DNA of 64,000 nucleotides, taken from Caryophanales bacterium UBA6449. Lineage in GTDB: Bacteria > Bacillota_I > Bacilli_A > RFN20 > CAG-288. The stretch spans positions 1 through 64,000 of the forward strand of contig DJOB01000004.1 in assembly GCA_002437105.1 (NCBI GenBank), in the 5' to 3' direction. This document shows, piece by piece, positions 44,005 through 52,978 of the stretch (positions are counted from its first letter, which is position 1; every line of letters starts with the position of its first letter). Both the position numbers and the translations under genes were made by a program. The notes under the pieces are model-generated. The model was given only the letters and a program-made list of their open reading frames with translations. It did no database searches and was not told where the DNA came from.

Positions 44005-45801
44005 TCACTGGTACTGGCTGGTGTAGATGCGGTAGTAGACTCCTCTCTTCCGCATCAGCTCGTCGTGGGTTCCAATCTCGACCACCCGGCCCTGATCCAG
44101 GACCGCGATAGCGTCCGAATCGATGATGGTCTGCAGCCGGTGAGCTATGACGATCGTCGTGCGGTTGGTGGACAGTTCCGCGATGGCGGCGGTGATGTTC
44201 TTTTCGCTCACCGCATCCAGGCTCGAAGTAGCTTCGTCGAGGATGATCATCTGGGGATTCATCAGCAGGACTCGGGCGATCGAGATGAGCTGCTTCTCGC
44301 CCTCGGAGAGGCCGGAGCTCTGTGATATCGGGGTCGAATAGCCCTGAGGCAGGCGGCGAATGAAGCTGTCGGCCTGAGCTCTTTTAGCCGCGTTTTCCAC
44401 CTCTTGATCGGAGGCGTCAGGATCGGCGTAAGCGATGTTCTCCCGGACGGTGCCGGAGAAGATCCAGGTGTCTTGTAGGACCATGCCGAAGCGGCTTCGG
44501 ACCGAGCTCCTCGACATGTTCTGGACATCCTGCCCGTTCATGAGGATCTGTCCGTGGCGCGGATCGTAGAAGCGGAGGAGCAGATTTATCAAGGTGGTCT
44601 TGCCGCAGCCGGTGGAACCGACGATGGCGACGCGGTGACCCGCGAAGACCTGGAGGTTCAGATCCTTTAGGACCGTCTGTTCCGGCTCATAGCCGAACTC
44701 GATGTGCTTGAACTCGATCGTTCCGGGATCGAGCGGGGCCGCGATCTGCTGCGATCCCGCGTCGCTCTCTCCAGGCTGTGACAAAAGGTCGTCGATCCTG
44801 TGGAGGGAGGCCTGCGCATTCTGGGATTCGGTCGCCACCGAGGAGATATCGTTGAAGGGCTTGGCGAATTTGAGCGCGAAGGAGAGGAAGGTGTTGAGTC
44901 GACCGATGGTCAGGGCGGCACCCAGCGGGGCGAGGGAGGGCTGGAACACCAGGATCACCACGCCGGCGATGCCGATGCACGCGTAGACGATATTGTTGAC
45001 CAATCTGGTCGTCGGATTGGTCCAGGAGGAGAAGAACTGCGCCTTCTGTCCCTGGACGTAGAGCTTCTGATCGATGGCGGCGAAGGAGTCGTAGGACTCG
45101 CTCTGGATCCCCAGCGCGCGGACGGCGCGATAGTTTCTCACCCGCTCCAGGGTGCAGCCGGCGAGTTCGCCGGCGAGCTGGGCCTGGGATTTGAAGTACT
45201 TGCGCGAGTGGGTCGCCACGGACCTGGCGATGAGGAACGAGAGAGGGGAGAGGATCAGGACGATGGTGGCCAGAAGCCAGTTGAGGCCGTACATGAAGGC
45301 GAGGGTGAACACCAGGGTGAAGATACCTTCGATCAGGGTCTTGAAGATGGCGGTCAGACCCGCCATCACGTTCTCGGTGTCGACGGTGGCTAGCGAGAGC
45401 ATATCGCCGTGGGGGCGGGAGTCGATGTACTTGATCGTCAGGTTGCTCATCTTCGTGAAGACGCGGTCGCGGATATCCTTGACGACGCTCTGGGTCAGGA
45501 CGTTGGTCAGGTACTCGAAGAGGAACTGGCAGATTCCCGAGCCGATCGTCAACCCGCCCATGAGTCCGATCAGGATCCAGAAGTGCTGGCGGGAGGCCAG
45601 GAGGTTCTCGCTGTTCGCCTGCAGCTCTCCCAGCGCGAGGTCGAGCGCGCTGCCCATCACCACCGAGATGCTGAGGAGGGCGATGATGTAGATCATGGCG
45701 AAGATGATCACGGCGATGGAGATGCCTTTTCTCTTCTTGACGAGCGGCCAAATGCTGCGCATCCAGGTCATGCTGTTCTTGAATCTGTGCTGAGCGGTCA
45801 T
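44005..45801 (-). CDS. ABC exporter subunit, catalytic Walker B half (second pair)
   Basis: A 598-residue half-transporter with six spans (about 15-320) and an ATPase domain (about 360-590). Walker A is GSTGCGKTT, Walker B MIILDEATSSLD with the catalytic Glu, and the signature is LSEGEKQLISIARV, departing from LSGGQ. It thus complements the gene upstream, whose Walker B is degenerate. The start overlaps the upstream stop (ATGA). It is the last gene in the alaS run, and no clear terminator follows. Confidence 0.92.
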   Translation of the reverse strand: MTAQHRFKNSMTWMRSIWPLVKKRKGISIAVIIFAMIYIIALLSISVVMGSALDLALGELQANSENLLASRQHFWILIGLMGGLTIGSGICQFLFEYLTNVLTQSVVKDIRDRVFTKMSNLTIKYIDSRPHGDMLSLATVDTENVMAGLTAIFKTLIEGIFTLVFTLAFMYGLNWLLATIVLILSPLSFLIARSVATHSRKYFKSQAQLAGELAGCTLERVRNYRAVRALGIQSESYDSFAAIDQKLYVQGQKAQFFSSWTNPTTRLVNNIVYACIGIAGVVILVFQPSLAPLGAALTIGRLNTFLSFALKFAKPFNDISSVATESQNAQASLHRIDDLLSQPGESDAGSQQIAAPLDPGTIEFKHIEFGYEPEQTVLKDLNLQVFAGHRVAIVGSTGCGKTTLINLLLRFYDPRHGQILMNGQDVQNMSRSSVRSRFGMVLQDTWIFSGTVRENIAYADPDASDQEVENAAKRAQADSFIRRLPQGYSTPISQSSGLSEGEKQLISIARVLLMNPQMIILDEATSSLDAVSEKNITAAIAELSTNRTTIVIAHRLQTIIDSDAIAVLDQGRVVEIGTHDELMRKRGVYYRIYTSQYQ

Positions 45802-47618
45802 CGGGCGACTCCTTTCTGGACATCGCAGATGCGGGTGTAGATCGGCGAGCGACCGTAGAGGTCGGTGGGGCTTCCGATGCTCTCCACTCTGCCTTCATCA
45901 AGCACGACGATGCGATCGCAGCCCTGGAGGGAGGAGACGCGCTCGGAGACGATGATCTGCGTCAGGGCGGGTCCCAGCGAGCGGAGGTTGTCCCGCAGGC
46001 GGCGCTCCGAGAGGAAGTCCAGCGCCGAGAAGGAGTCGTCCAGGATGATGATCTGCGGGTGGCGCACCAGCGCCATCGCGATGGCCAACCGCTGGCGCTG
46101 ACCGCCGGAGAGGTCCTTTGCGCCCTCGTCGATCGGTCGCTCCAGCCCCTCGGGAGAGTCGAGGATGAAGTCGCACAGGGCCAGGCGCAGCGCCGCCTCC
46201 ATATCCTGCTGGTCCGCCTTCGGATTGGCGAGGAGCAGGTTGGTGCGGACGGTGCCTTTGAAGACCTGGGGTCGCTGCGGCACGTAGCCGATCTCGGAGT
46301 AGAGGCCATCGAGCGAGTACTGGGAGAGGGGGGCACCGCGATAGTCGATGGTGCCGCGGGTCGGATCGTAGAAGCGGAGCAGCAGGTTCAAGAGGGTGGT
46401 CTTGCCCGCTCCCGTTCCGCCGATGATGCCGATCCTCTCACCCTTGCGGATCGTCAGATCGACCCCGCTGAGGGCGGGCATCTCGCTGTCCGAATAGGAG
46501 AGCGAGCAGTTCGAGAGCTGGTAGAGAGGAGCACCGCGAGGCGTCGAGATATTCGTCCGCGTCCCTTCGTCCTTCATGCTGGGTGCGAGCGCCAGAAAGG
46601 CGTTGCACCGTCTGATGGAGGAGAGCGAGCGGTTGAAGACGATGATGATGTTGGTGACGACGGTGACCGCCTGCAGGATCTGGTTCAGATAGTTGACCAG
46701 CGCGATGATCCGCCCGTTCTCATCGGCGATCATCTGGGTGGTGGCATCGGGATTGTAGAGTCCGACCAATCCGCCCAGGGCGACCAGGATGACGATAGCC
46801 ACGTTGATGATGACGGTGGTGATGGGGTTGGTGATCGAGGTCAGCTTGGCGATCCGCAGCGAATCGTCCATGTATCCCTGGGATTCCTTCTTGAACTTCT
46901 TGACCTCGTAGTCCTCGCGGTTGAAGGCGCGGATGACGCGCGCACCCTGCAGGCTGTCATCGGCCTGCTGCGAGAGGGTGTCGATCCGCTTCTGGACCCG
47001 GCCGTACTCCCGGGCGGTCTTCGGGAGGATGGTGAAGAGGAAGGCGAAGAGGAGGATGGCGATGCCCAGGAAGATGAGTCCAGAGCGCCAGTCTAAAATG
47101 ATTGAAGCGATGATCGCTCCGATCACGAGAAAGGGGGCACGAAAGGCGAGCCTGATGAGGTTGGCGGCTCCGCTCTGTATCTGGTTGGTATCGTTGGTGA
47201 TGAGGTTGGTAACCTCTCCTAACCCATATTTATTCAGATCGGAGGGAGATAGTTTAAGCGCGTGCTTAAAGAGCCGGTTCCTCAGGTCGGTCCCGGTTCC
47301 CTGGGAGGCGATCGAGGACATGTACTGGCAGACCAGCGTGGAGGAGAAACCGAGGATGGCCATGATCAGCATGCCGCCGGCGCAGAGTCCGATCACGCGC
47401 CAGTCCGCCCCGTTCACCACTCCGGTGTCGGAGTAGCTTAGGCCGCGCGAGACGATGATCGACATCAGGACGGGGTTGAGGAGCTCGAAGATCGCTTCCC
47501 ACAGCTTGAAGAAGGGACCGAGGATATACAGCTTCAGATACTTTTTAGCGGAGGTGCCGACGGTGCCATCGACCGGCTTACTTGCTGTCGGCGACGTGGT
47601 CTTCATCTTCGCTCTCAT
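45798..47618 (-). CDS. ABC exporter subunit, non-catalytic Walker B half (second pair)
   Basis: A 606-residue half-transporter. Six spans, then the ATPase domain with GGTGAGKTT, an intact LSGGQRQRLAIAMA and Walker B IIILDDSFSALD, with Asp for Glu. The pattern is the same as in the exporter at 26.0-29.8 kb but the proteins are clearly not close copies. The start overlaps the end of the DUF1292 gene by 41 bp (or 29 bp if the internal ATG at 47606 is used), so it depends on coupled translation. Confidence 0.9.
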   Translation of the reverse strand: MRAKMKTTSPTASKPVDGTVGTSAKKYLKLYILGPFFKLWEAIFELLNPVLMSIIVSRGLSYSDTGVVNGADWRVIGLCAGGMLIMAILGFSSTLVCQYMSSIASQGTGTDLRNRLFKHALKLSPSDLNKYGLGEVTNLITNDTNQIQSGAANLIRLAFRAPFLVIGAIIASIILDWRSGLIFLGIAILLFAFLFTILPKTAREYGRVQKRIDTLSQQADDSLQGARVIRAFNREDYEVKKFKKESQGYMDDSLRIAKLTSITNPITTVIINVAIVILVALGGLVGLYNPDATTQMIADENGRIIALVNYLNQILQAVTVVTNIIIVFNRSLSSIRRCNAFLALAPSMKDEGTRTNISTPRGAPLYQLSNCSLSYSDSEMPALSGVDLTIRKGERIGIIGGTGAGKTTLLNLLLRFYDPTRGTIDYRGAPLSQYSLDGLYSEIGYVPQRPQVFKGTVRTNLLLANPKADQQDMEAALRLALCDFILDSPEGLERPIDEGAKDLSGGQRQRLAIAMALVRHPQIIILDDSFSALDFLSERRLRDNLRSLGPALTQIIVSERVSSLQGCDRIVVLDEGRVESIGSPTDLYGRSPIYTRICDVQKGVAR

Positions 47619-47967
47619 CGTGGGTCAGCTCCCCCTTGTTGTAGGCATCGAGATACTTGACGACCGATTCGAAGTAGGGTGAGTGCTCGTCGACCACCTG
47701 GAGCTCTTCCTGGGTGGGATTGTTGTTCTCATCGATAGCCGTCGCGAGAGCCATGACCTGATCCGGTCCCTGCTCCACGAAGATGTACGAAGCGGAATTC
47801 TTCTTGTCCAGCACGGAGAAGATAACTTTGAGCTGGTGCTTCTTTCCTTGGTCGTCGTAGACATCGATGTACGTGTCCTCAGGCCTCTCGGTCTGAAGGT
47901 CGCCAGCGGGGGTATCCAGCACCAGTCCGTCGGTGCTGGCTTCTCTGTTCTTCTCGATCTCTGCCAT
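47578..47967 (-). CDS. DUF1292 family protein (YrzB-like)
   Basis: A 129-residue acidic protein matching DUF1292. Residues 30-110 carry the family core (DTYIDVYDDQGKKHQLKVIF ... SYIFVEQG ... EELQVVDE). The tail is Asp/Glu-rich. The function is unknown; it is a common neighbour of ruvX and alaS in Firmicutes, as here. AAAGGAG precedes the ATG. Confidence 0.88.
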   Translation of the reverse strand: MAEIEKNREASTDGLVLDTPAGDLQTERPEDTYIDVYDDQGKKHQLKVIFSVLDKKNSASYIFVEQGPDQVMALATAIDENNNPTQEELQVVDEHSPYFESVVKYLDAYNKGELTHDESEDEDHVADSK

Positions 47968-47982
47968 CTGCGATTCTCCTTT

Positions 47983-48435
47983 CTATCTCCAGATGTCGTA
48001 TCCGTGATCGCCGAGCCAGCGGGTCAGAATCACCTCCGCTGCCGCTCGATCGATCATGGGTTTCTGCTTCTTGGCGTTCAGGCCGAGCTCGTGCAGGTTG
48101 GCGGCGGCCTCGAGGGTCGAGCCCTGCTCGTCCTGCAGCTGGATCTCGACGCGGTTCAATCCGGCTCGATCCAGCTGGGTGCGGAGCACCTTAGCGAACT
48201 CTTCGGCTACGAAGGTCATCTCGGTGGGATCGCCGGAGGGGTAGCAGGGACGACCGAGGACGATCGTTCCGACCATCTCCTTCTCAGCCAGCTTGACTAC
48301 CGCAGTGTAGGCGGAGGCGAACTGGCCGCGGGGGAAGTGTAGATTGGCGAGTCCCGTCACCAGGTGACCGGAGCGCGACACGGCTATCCCTAGGGTATTG
48401 AGACCCAGATCGAGTCCCAGCACCGGTTTGAACAT
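47983..48435 (-). CDS. ruvX: Putative Holliday junction resolvase / pre-16S rRNA nuclease
   Basis: A 150-residue RNase H-fold protein of the YqgF/RuvX family. LGLDLGLNTLGIAVSRSG supplies the first Asp, IVLGRPCYPSG the middle strand, and LQDEQGSTLEA the Glu region. YqgF is implicated in 16S rRNA 5' processing and Holliday-junction resolution. The ATG overlaps the alaS stop by one base. In many Firmicutes the small ireB gene lies between alaS and ruvX; it is missing here. Confidence 0.93.
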   Translation of the reverse strand: MFKPVLGLDLGLNTLGIAVSRSGHLVTGLANLHFPRGQFASAYTAVVKLAEKEMVGTIVLGRPCYPSGDPTEMTFVAEEFAKVLRTQLDRAGLNRVEIQLQDEQGSTLEAAANLHELGLNAKKQKPMIDRAAAEVILTRWLGDHGYDIWR

Positions 48436-51059
48436 CAGGCGAGGATCTCCGCGATGACCTTCAGAACCTGATCCTTATCAGCGTTCTTCCTGCCGGCTCC
48501 GAAAGCGATGTTGGGACGGCCACCGCCGTTTCCACCGAACAGGGGAGCGATCTTCTTGACGATGTCTCCCGCCCGGTGTCCCTGAGCGATGACGTCCTTG
48601 CCCAGAGAGACACCGAAGTTGAGGCGTCCCTCGTCGCTGGTGCTGATCAGGATGCTGACCGCGTCCTTCTCCCGGTTGGCGATGTCGGTGAGGATGGTGT
48701 TCATCTGGTCGTGATCCATCCTGTCGATGGTGGCTAGGTGGACGGGGTGGTTGTTGATCGTGGTGAGGGAGGCGAGGACCTCGCGGGTCGCGCTCTCGCT
48801 GATCCTATTCTTCAGCTCCTTGATGGAGTGCTGGAGAGCGGAGATCCGATCGGCGATGGACTTGACCTTAGCCTCGCAGTCGGCCGGAGTGACATCGAGG
48901 GATTCGGACATGCGACCGATGGTCTTTCTGAAGGACTTGAGGTACTGATAGGCGTCCTCGCCGGTGACGGCGACGATCCTCCTGACTCCAGCGGAGATCG
49001 CGGACTCCGAGACGATGGTGAAGACGTTGATGTCCTCGGTATTGCTGACGTGGGTACCGCCGCAGAACTCCTCGGCGTTACCCATCTTGACGACGCGCAC
49101 GGTGGCGCCGTACTTGTTGGCGAACTGGTGGTAGGCGGGCAGCTTCATCGCCTCCGCCTTGTCCATGTAGATCACCTCGCAGGGGGTGTGAGCCTGGATG
49201 CGCGCGTTGACGTTCTCCTCGATCAGATCGAGCTCATCGTCGGTCAGCTTGCGATCCCAAGCGAAGTCCAGCCTGCAGATGTGGGGACCCACCACGGATC
49301 CCTCCTGGGGTATGGGAGCGGTGTTGTTGTTGAGCACGTCGGCGAGCGCCTGGTGCAGCAGGTGGCAGGCGGAGTGGTTCTTCCTGGTCAGCGCACGGGT
49401 GGCGAAGTCGGGCTTCAGAGTGAAGACATCGCCCTCCTTGATGGTGCCGAATAGGATCTTGACTTTGTGCAGGTTCTGGCGGTTGGGCGCGTGCTGGCAG
49501 TCGGTCACCTCGGCCTGGGTGGTGCTGTTCTCGATCGTTCCCTGATCGGCGATTTGACCACCCTGCTCGGCGTAGAAGTTGGTGTGGTCGAACGCGACCC
49601 AACCTTCGTCGTCGAGCGAGTCGACTCTCTTGCCGTCCTTGAACAGACCGATGACCTTGCCCTGGATGATCTTGTCATCGTAGGTGAAATCGGAAGGAGT
49701 GTTGAACTCCATCAGGTCCTTGTGCTGCGAGCCGTAGGTGATGATGCCCTGAGCGGCACGGGCCTTTCTTGCCTTCTCCTTCTGCTCCTCCAGCAGCTTC
49801 TCGAAGCCTTTCTCATCCACCTTCTTACCGGCATCGTGGCAGATCTCCTCGGTCAGTTCGAAGGGGAAGCCATAGGTATCGGAGAGCTTGAACGCATCCG
49901 CGGCGGACAGGGTGTCGCCGGGCTTGGCGATCATCTCGTTGAGCATGGCCTCACCTCTCTTCAGAGTGGAAGCGAAGCGGGTCTCCTCGGCGGAGATCAT
50001 GCGGGTGACCTTCTCCTGCTTGTCTTTCAGGTAGGGATAGAAGTGGTCGTTGGTCTTGACGATGTAGGGGACGAGATCAGCGATGGTGGTGGAGGGCAGA
50101 CCGAGCTTTTTGGCGAACCGGTCGGCTCTTCTCAGGATTCTTCTCAGGACGTAACCGCGTCCCTCGTTGGAGAACACTGCGCCATCGGCCAGGGCGAAGA
50201 CCAGGCAGCGCGTGTGGTCGGCGATGACTCGGTAGGCCATCTTGTACTCGCCTTCGTAGGGCTGACCGGACAGATGCATCAGGTGGTCGATGATGGGCTT
50301 GAAGGTGTCGATCTCGAAGTTGGATTCCGTGCCCTGCATGATGCAGGCGAACCGCTCCAGAGAGGCGCCGGTATCGATGTTCTTGTGGGGCAGCTCGGGA
50401 TAGTCTTCCCGCTTCAGTCCAGGCTTGGAGTTATACTGCGAGAACACGATGTTCCAGAGCTCGATGTACCGGTCGTTCTCGATGTCATCCTGCAGCAGCT
50501 TGACGCCGATGTGCTTGGGATCGTACTTCTCGCCGCGATCGAAGTTGATCTCGGTATCGGGACCGCAGGGTCCTTCACCGATCTCCCAGAAGTTCTCCTT
50601 CGAAGGGATCATGTGGTCGGCGGGGATGCCGCACTTCACCCACAGGTCGTGGGTAGCCTTGTCGTCGGGATAGTAGGTGACGTACAGTTTGTCCACCGGG
50701 AGATCAAACCACTCAGGAGAGGTCAGAAGCTCGTAGGCCCAGGGGATCACCTCGTTACGGAAATAGTCTCCGATGGAGAAGTTTCCGAGCATCTCGAAGA
50801 AGGTGTGGTGACGGTCGGTGCGACCGACATTCTCGATATCGTTGGTCCTGATCGACTTCTGAGCGTTGGTGATTCTCCGGTGCGGAGGAGTCATACGTCC
50901 ATCGAAGTACTTCTTCAGGGCCGCGACTCCAGCGTTGATGAAAAGCAGCGAAGGATCGTTGTCGGGAATCAGGGAGGCAGAGGGCTCGATATAGTGTCCC
51001 TTGCTCTTGAAGAATTCTAGCCACATGTCGCGAATCTGGTCTACGGTCATTCTCTTCAT
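48435..51059 (-). CDS. alaS: Alanyl-tRNA synthetase
   Basis: A full-length 874-residue class II synthetase. The aminoacylation core holds WLEFFKSKGH, RHHTFFEMLGNFSIGDYF and the motif 3 region NEGRGYVLRRILRRA. The editing domain has HTATH-like KNHSACHLLHQAL and the zinc-type CGGTHVSNT. The C-Ala domain ends FGGNGGGRPNIAFGAG. It is the first gene of a minus-strand run through ruvX, DUF1292 and the exporter pair. The start is preceded by AAGGAGAA. A TATAAT on the minus strand (51128-51123) may be its promoter. Confidence 0.96.
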   Translation of the reverse strand: MKRMTVDQIRDMWLEFFKSKGHYIEPSASLIPDNDPSLLFINAGVAALKKYFDGRMTPPHRRITNAQKSIRTNDIENVGRTDRHHTFFEMLGNFSIGDYFRNEVIPWAYELLTSPEWFDLPVDKLYVTYYPDDKATHDLWVKCGIPADHMIPSKENFWEIGEGPCGPDTEINFDRGEKYDPKHIGVKLLQDDIENDRYIELWNIVFSQYNSKPGLKREDYPELPHKNIDTGASLERFACIMQGTESNFEIDTFKPIIDHLMHLSGQPYEGEYKMAYRVIADHTRCLVFALADGAVFSNEGRGYVLRRILRRADRFAKKLGLPSTTIADLVPYIVKTNDHFYPYLKDKQEKVTRMISAEETRFASTLKRGEAMLNEMIAKPGDTLSAADAFKLSDTYGFPFELTEEICHDAGKKVDEKGFEKLLEEQKEKARKARAAQGIITYGSQHKDLMEFNTPSDFTYDDKIIQGKVIGLFKDGKRVDSLDDEGWVAFDHTNFYAEQGGQIADQGTIENSTTQAEVTDCQHAPNRQNLHKVKILFGTIKEGDVFTLKPDFATRALTRKNHSACHLLHQALADVLNNNTAPIPQEGSVVGPHICRLDFAWDRKLTDDELDLIEENVNARIQAHTPCEVIYMDKAEAMKLPAYHQFANKYGATVRVVKMGNAEEFCGGTHVSNTEDINVFTIVSESAISAGVRRIVAVTGEDAYQYLKSFRKTIGRMSESLDVTPADCEAKVKSIADRISALQHSIKELKNRISESATREVLASLTTINNHPVHLATIDRMDHDQMNTILTDIANREKDAVSILISTSDEGRLNFGVSLGKDVIAQGHRAGDIVKKIAPLFGGNGGGRPNIAFGAGRKNADKDQVLKVIAEILA

Positions 51060-51155
51060 AGAATCATGTTCTCCTTAAGTCTGTGTGTGGAGCATTGAAA
51101 AGCCTGCCCACGGAGCCGTGTAATTATAAATCTTTAATATGCGCGTGTGCGCGCG

Positions 51156-51191
51156 AAAAAAATCCGTATCGTCCAGCTGGGCGACACGGAT
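51156..51191 (-). terminator. Intrinsic terminator between trmD and alaS
   Basis: On the minus strand ATCCGT.TCG pairs with CGA.ACGGAT (51182-51191 with 51162-51171, one mismatch) around a CCAGCTGG core, followed by seven T (51162-51156). Confidence 0.88.
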
Positions 51192-51297
51192 ACCTGCGTA
51201 CGAGTCCGGCTGAGCCGCGGCCCGCAGACGCAGAATCCGGGCAGACACCGGTTATTTTTAGAGTTGAAGTCTCCACTCGTCCGCAGTGGCCAGGAGC
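51192..51297 (-). ncRNA. Unidentified GC-rich multi-hairpin RNA between trmD and alaS
   Basis: Right after the trmD stop, about 105 nt can fold as a string of hairpins: CCACT/AGTGG (51273-51277, 51285-51289), a weak GAG/CTC (51261-51273), CCGG/CCGG (51237-51240, 51248-51251), and CTGCGT/ACGCAG (51194-51199, 51228-51233) enclosing CGGC/GCCG (51207-51217). A terminator follows at once. No T-box antiterminator motif, tmRNA, SRP, RNase P or 6S signature was recognised, and there is no coding frame. It could be a processed 3' end of the rimM-trmD message, a small RNA, or a terminator-coupled leader of alaS. Confidence 0.45.
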
Positions 51298-52026
51298 CTA
51301 CTTCCGGGATGCTTTCAGCTTGGCTAGAGCGGTGAGCTCCTCCTTGGTCCAGACCTTCTTGCGGAGCAGATCGGGGCGCTTGTCGATAGTCTCCTCCAGG
51401 GCTCGCTCGAGGTGAAATTCTCTCACCTGCTCGTGATCTCCGGAGAATAGCACCTCAGGAATGGTATCTCCCTCATAGTCTTTAGGAAAAGTATATTGGG
51501 GATATTCTAGAAGGTCCGATCCGAAACTCTCTTCCTGGGTTGACTCCTCTGCGATCGCTCCGGGCAGAAGCCTCGTGATCGAGTCGGCGATGGCGGTGGC
51601 GGCGATCTCGCCTCCGGTCAGGATGAAGTCTCCGATGGAGATCAGCTCGTCTACCCGCTGGTCGAAGCGCGAATCGATGCCTTCGTAGTGACCGCAGATG
51701 AGGGTTATATCTTCAGGGAGGCTCGCTAGCCTGATGGCGTCCGGCTGTCGGTAGGTGTGACCCTTGGGCGACATCAGTATCTTGTGCGTCTCCATCAGGT
51801 GATTCTTTCTCAGACAGTCCATCACGGGCTCCATGCGCATGATGAGTCCCGCTCCTCCTCCTGAAGGACGGTCGTCGACCCGGTGGTTCCTATCCAGCGA
51901 GTAGTCCCTGATGTTGATGATATTGAACTTCACCGCGCCCTTGGCGATGGCTCGCTTCACGATCGAGTTGTCGAGAAAACCGGAGAAGAAGGATGGAAAC
52001 AGGGTGAGGATGTTGATCGTCTTCAT
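51298..52026 (-). CDS. trmD: tRNA (guanine-37-N1)-methyltransferase
   Basis: A 242-residue SPOUT methyltransferase that makes m1G37. NILTLFPSFFSGFLDNSIVKRA opens the protein. The knot region has ICGHYEGIDSRFDQRVDE and SIGDFILTGGE, both strongly conserved. GGGAGLIMRMEP is the substrate loop. The ATG at 52026 overlaps the rimM stop (ATGA), the usual rimM-trmD coupling. Confidence 0.96.
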   Translation of the reverse strand: MKTINILTLFPSFFSGFLDNSIVKRAIAKGAVKFNIINIRDYSLDRNHRVDDRPSGGGAGLIMRMEPVMDCLRKNHLMETHKILMSPKGHTYRQPDAIRLASLPEDITLICGHYEGIDSRFDQRVDELISIGDFILTGGEIAATAIADSITRLLPGAIAEESTQEESFGSDLLEYPQYTFPKDYEGDTIPEVLFSGDHEQVREFHLERALEETIDKRPDLLRKKVWTKEELTALAKLKASRK

Positions 52027-52508
52027 AGGGTGCACTCGAAGCCGAGAGGCGTCAGGACGATCGTCCGGTTCGCGAGATCGGGAAGTTCGACGAAGCGCCC
52101 AGCCTGAAAGGGGATGAAGAGGCCGGAATCGAGAATCAGGTAGTCGATGTCGCCCATCTTCTGCACCTTCTTGACTTCACCGACCTTCTTCTTCTCGGGG
52201 GACAGCACGGTCAGGCCGATCAGGTCATCGACGAAATAGGTGCCTGGAAGCGGCTCGACATCCATGACGATATCCTTGCCGATCAGCTTCTCAGCTTGGG
52301 AGATATCGTCTAGACCGACGAGCTTCACCTGGCCGGTGCCGCGGTTCTTCATCCGCAGCTTGCTGACTTTGAAGTCGCCGATTCCCTTTATGGTTACGGT
52401 GTTGCCTTCCTTGAATCTGATCTCGGGGTGATCAGTCTCCATGTTGACCTTCAGCGATCCATCTAGACCGAAGGTGTTGGCTATGTGTCCGATTCTCTTG
52501 ATAGGCAT
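52023..52508 (-). CDS. rimM: 16S rRNA processing protein RimM
   Basis: A 161-residue 30S assembly factor. The N-terminal barrel starts IKRIGHIANTFGLDGSLKV (family signature G.l...HGl.G.lkv). The C-terminal PRC-barrel has DDLIGLTVLSPEKKKVGEV and IPFQAGRFVELPDLANRTI. AGGAGG precedes the ATG. Coupled to trmD. Confidence 0.94.
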   Translation of the reverse strand: MPIKRIGHIANTFGLDGSLKVNMETDHPEIRFKEGNTVTIKGIGDFKVSKLRMKNRGTGQVKLVGLDDISQAEKLIGKDIVMDVEPLPGTYFVDDLIGLTVLSPEKKKVGEVKKVQKMGDIDYLILDSGLFIPFQAGRFVELPDLANRTIVLTPLGFECTL

Positions 52509-52562
52509 CGCATACCTCCTGATATATGTGTCTTCGAGTGAAAATTCCGTGAATAGTATAAA

Positions 52563-52578
52563 GGGGGCAAGAGCCCCC
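52563..52578 (-). terminator. Hairpin between khpA and rimM, partial terminator
   Basis: GGGGGC (52563-52568) pairs with GCCCCC (52573-52578) around AAGA. The minus strand continues TTTATAC, a short U-tract, so readthrough into rimM is plausible. Confidence 0.6.
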
Positions 52579-52585
52579 AGTGCAA

Positions 52586-52864
52586 CTACCTGCTCTCCGG
52601 ATTGGCCTTGAATATTATCGAGGCCTTCTTCCTGACGGGACGGAGCGCGACATTGACTATTGCTCTCAAGGAATCGGAGATAGTTCCATTCCTTCCTAGA
52701 AGTCTGCCGAGATCATCCGGCCGACAGGTTATCAGGTAGGACTGTGCCTTCTTCTCATCGGAAGTCCTCTCGACCCTAAGTGAGTCTGGGTGTCTGACGA
52801 GAGGGGTGCAGATCTCCAAGAGCTTTTTCGATAGATCTACCGAATCGTTGATTCCTGAATACAT
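52586..52864 (-). CDS. khpA: KH-domain RNA-binding protein KhpA
   Basis: A 92-residue single KH-domain protein. The signature is LGRLLGRNGTISDSLRAIV; the classic loop GxxG reads GRNG. KhpA pairs with KhpB/EloR and binds many RNAs, affecting cell division and elongation in streptococci. It lies between rpsP and rimM as in many Firmicutes. GGAGGTG precedes the ATG. Confidence 0.9.
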   Translation of the reverse strand: MYSGINDSVDLSKKLLEICTPLVRHPDSLRVERTSDEKKAQSYLITCRPDDLGRLLGRNGTISDSLRAIVNVALRPVRKKASIIFKANPESR

Positions 52865-52939
52865 CCTGCACCTCCGGGCTCCTGCCGCGTAAGAGTATAG
52901 ACAATCCCAGTGCTATAGAAGCGGAGAAATAAAAAGAAA

Positions 52940-52962
52940 GAGAGCTGAAACCTCCAGCTCTC
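52940..52962 (-). terminator. Intrinsic terminator after rpsP
   Basis: GAGAGCTG (52940-52947) pairs with CAGCTCTC (52955-52962). The minus strand continues TTTCTTTTTATTT. Confidence 0.88.
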
Positions 52963-52978
52963 TCGATCGACTGTCGGA

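Noticed and set aside
49467..51020. Long plus-strand frame opposite alaS
   Set aside because: Antisense shadow of alaS, with repetitive Val/Leu/Gly/Asp composition.
51060..51297. T-box riboswitch before alaS
   Set aside because: A terminator and a long gap are present, but the conserved antiterminator sequence (GGTGG.ACCGCG type) is missing on the minus strand.
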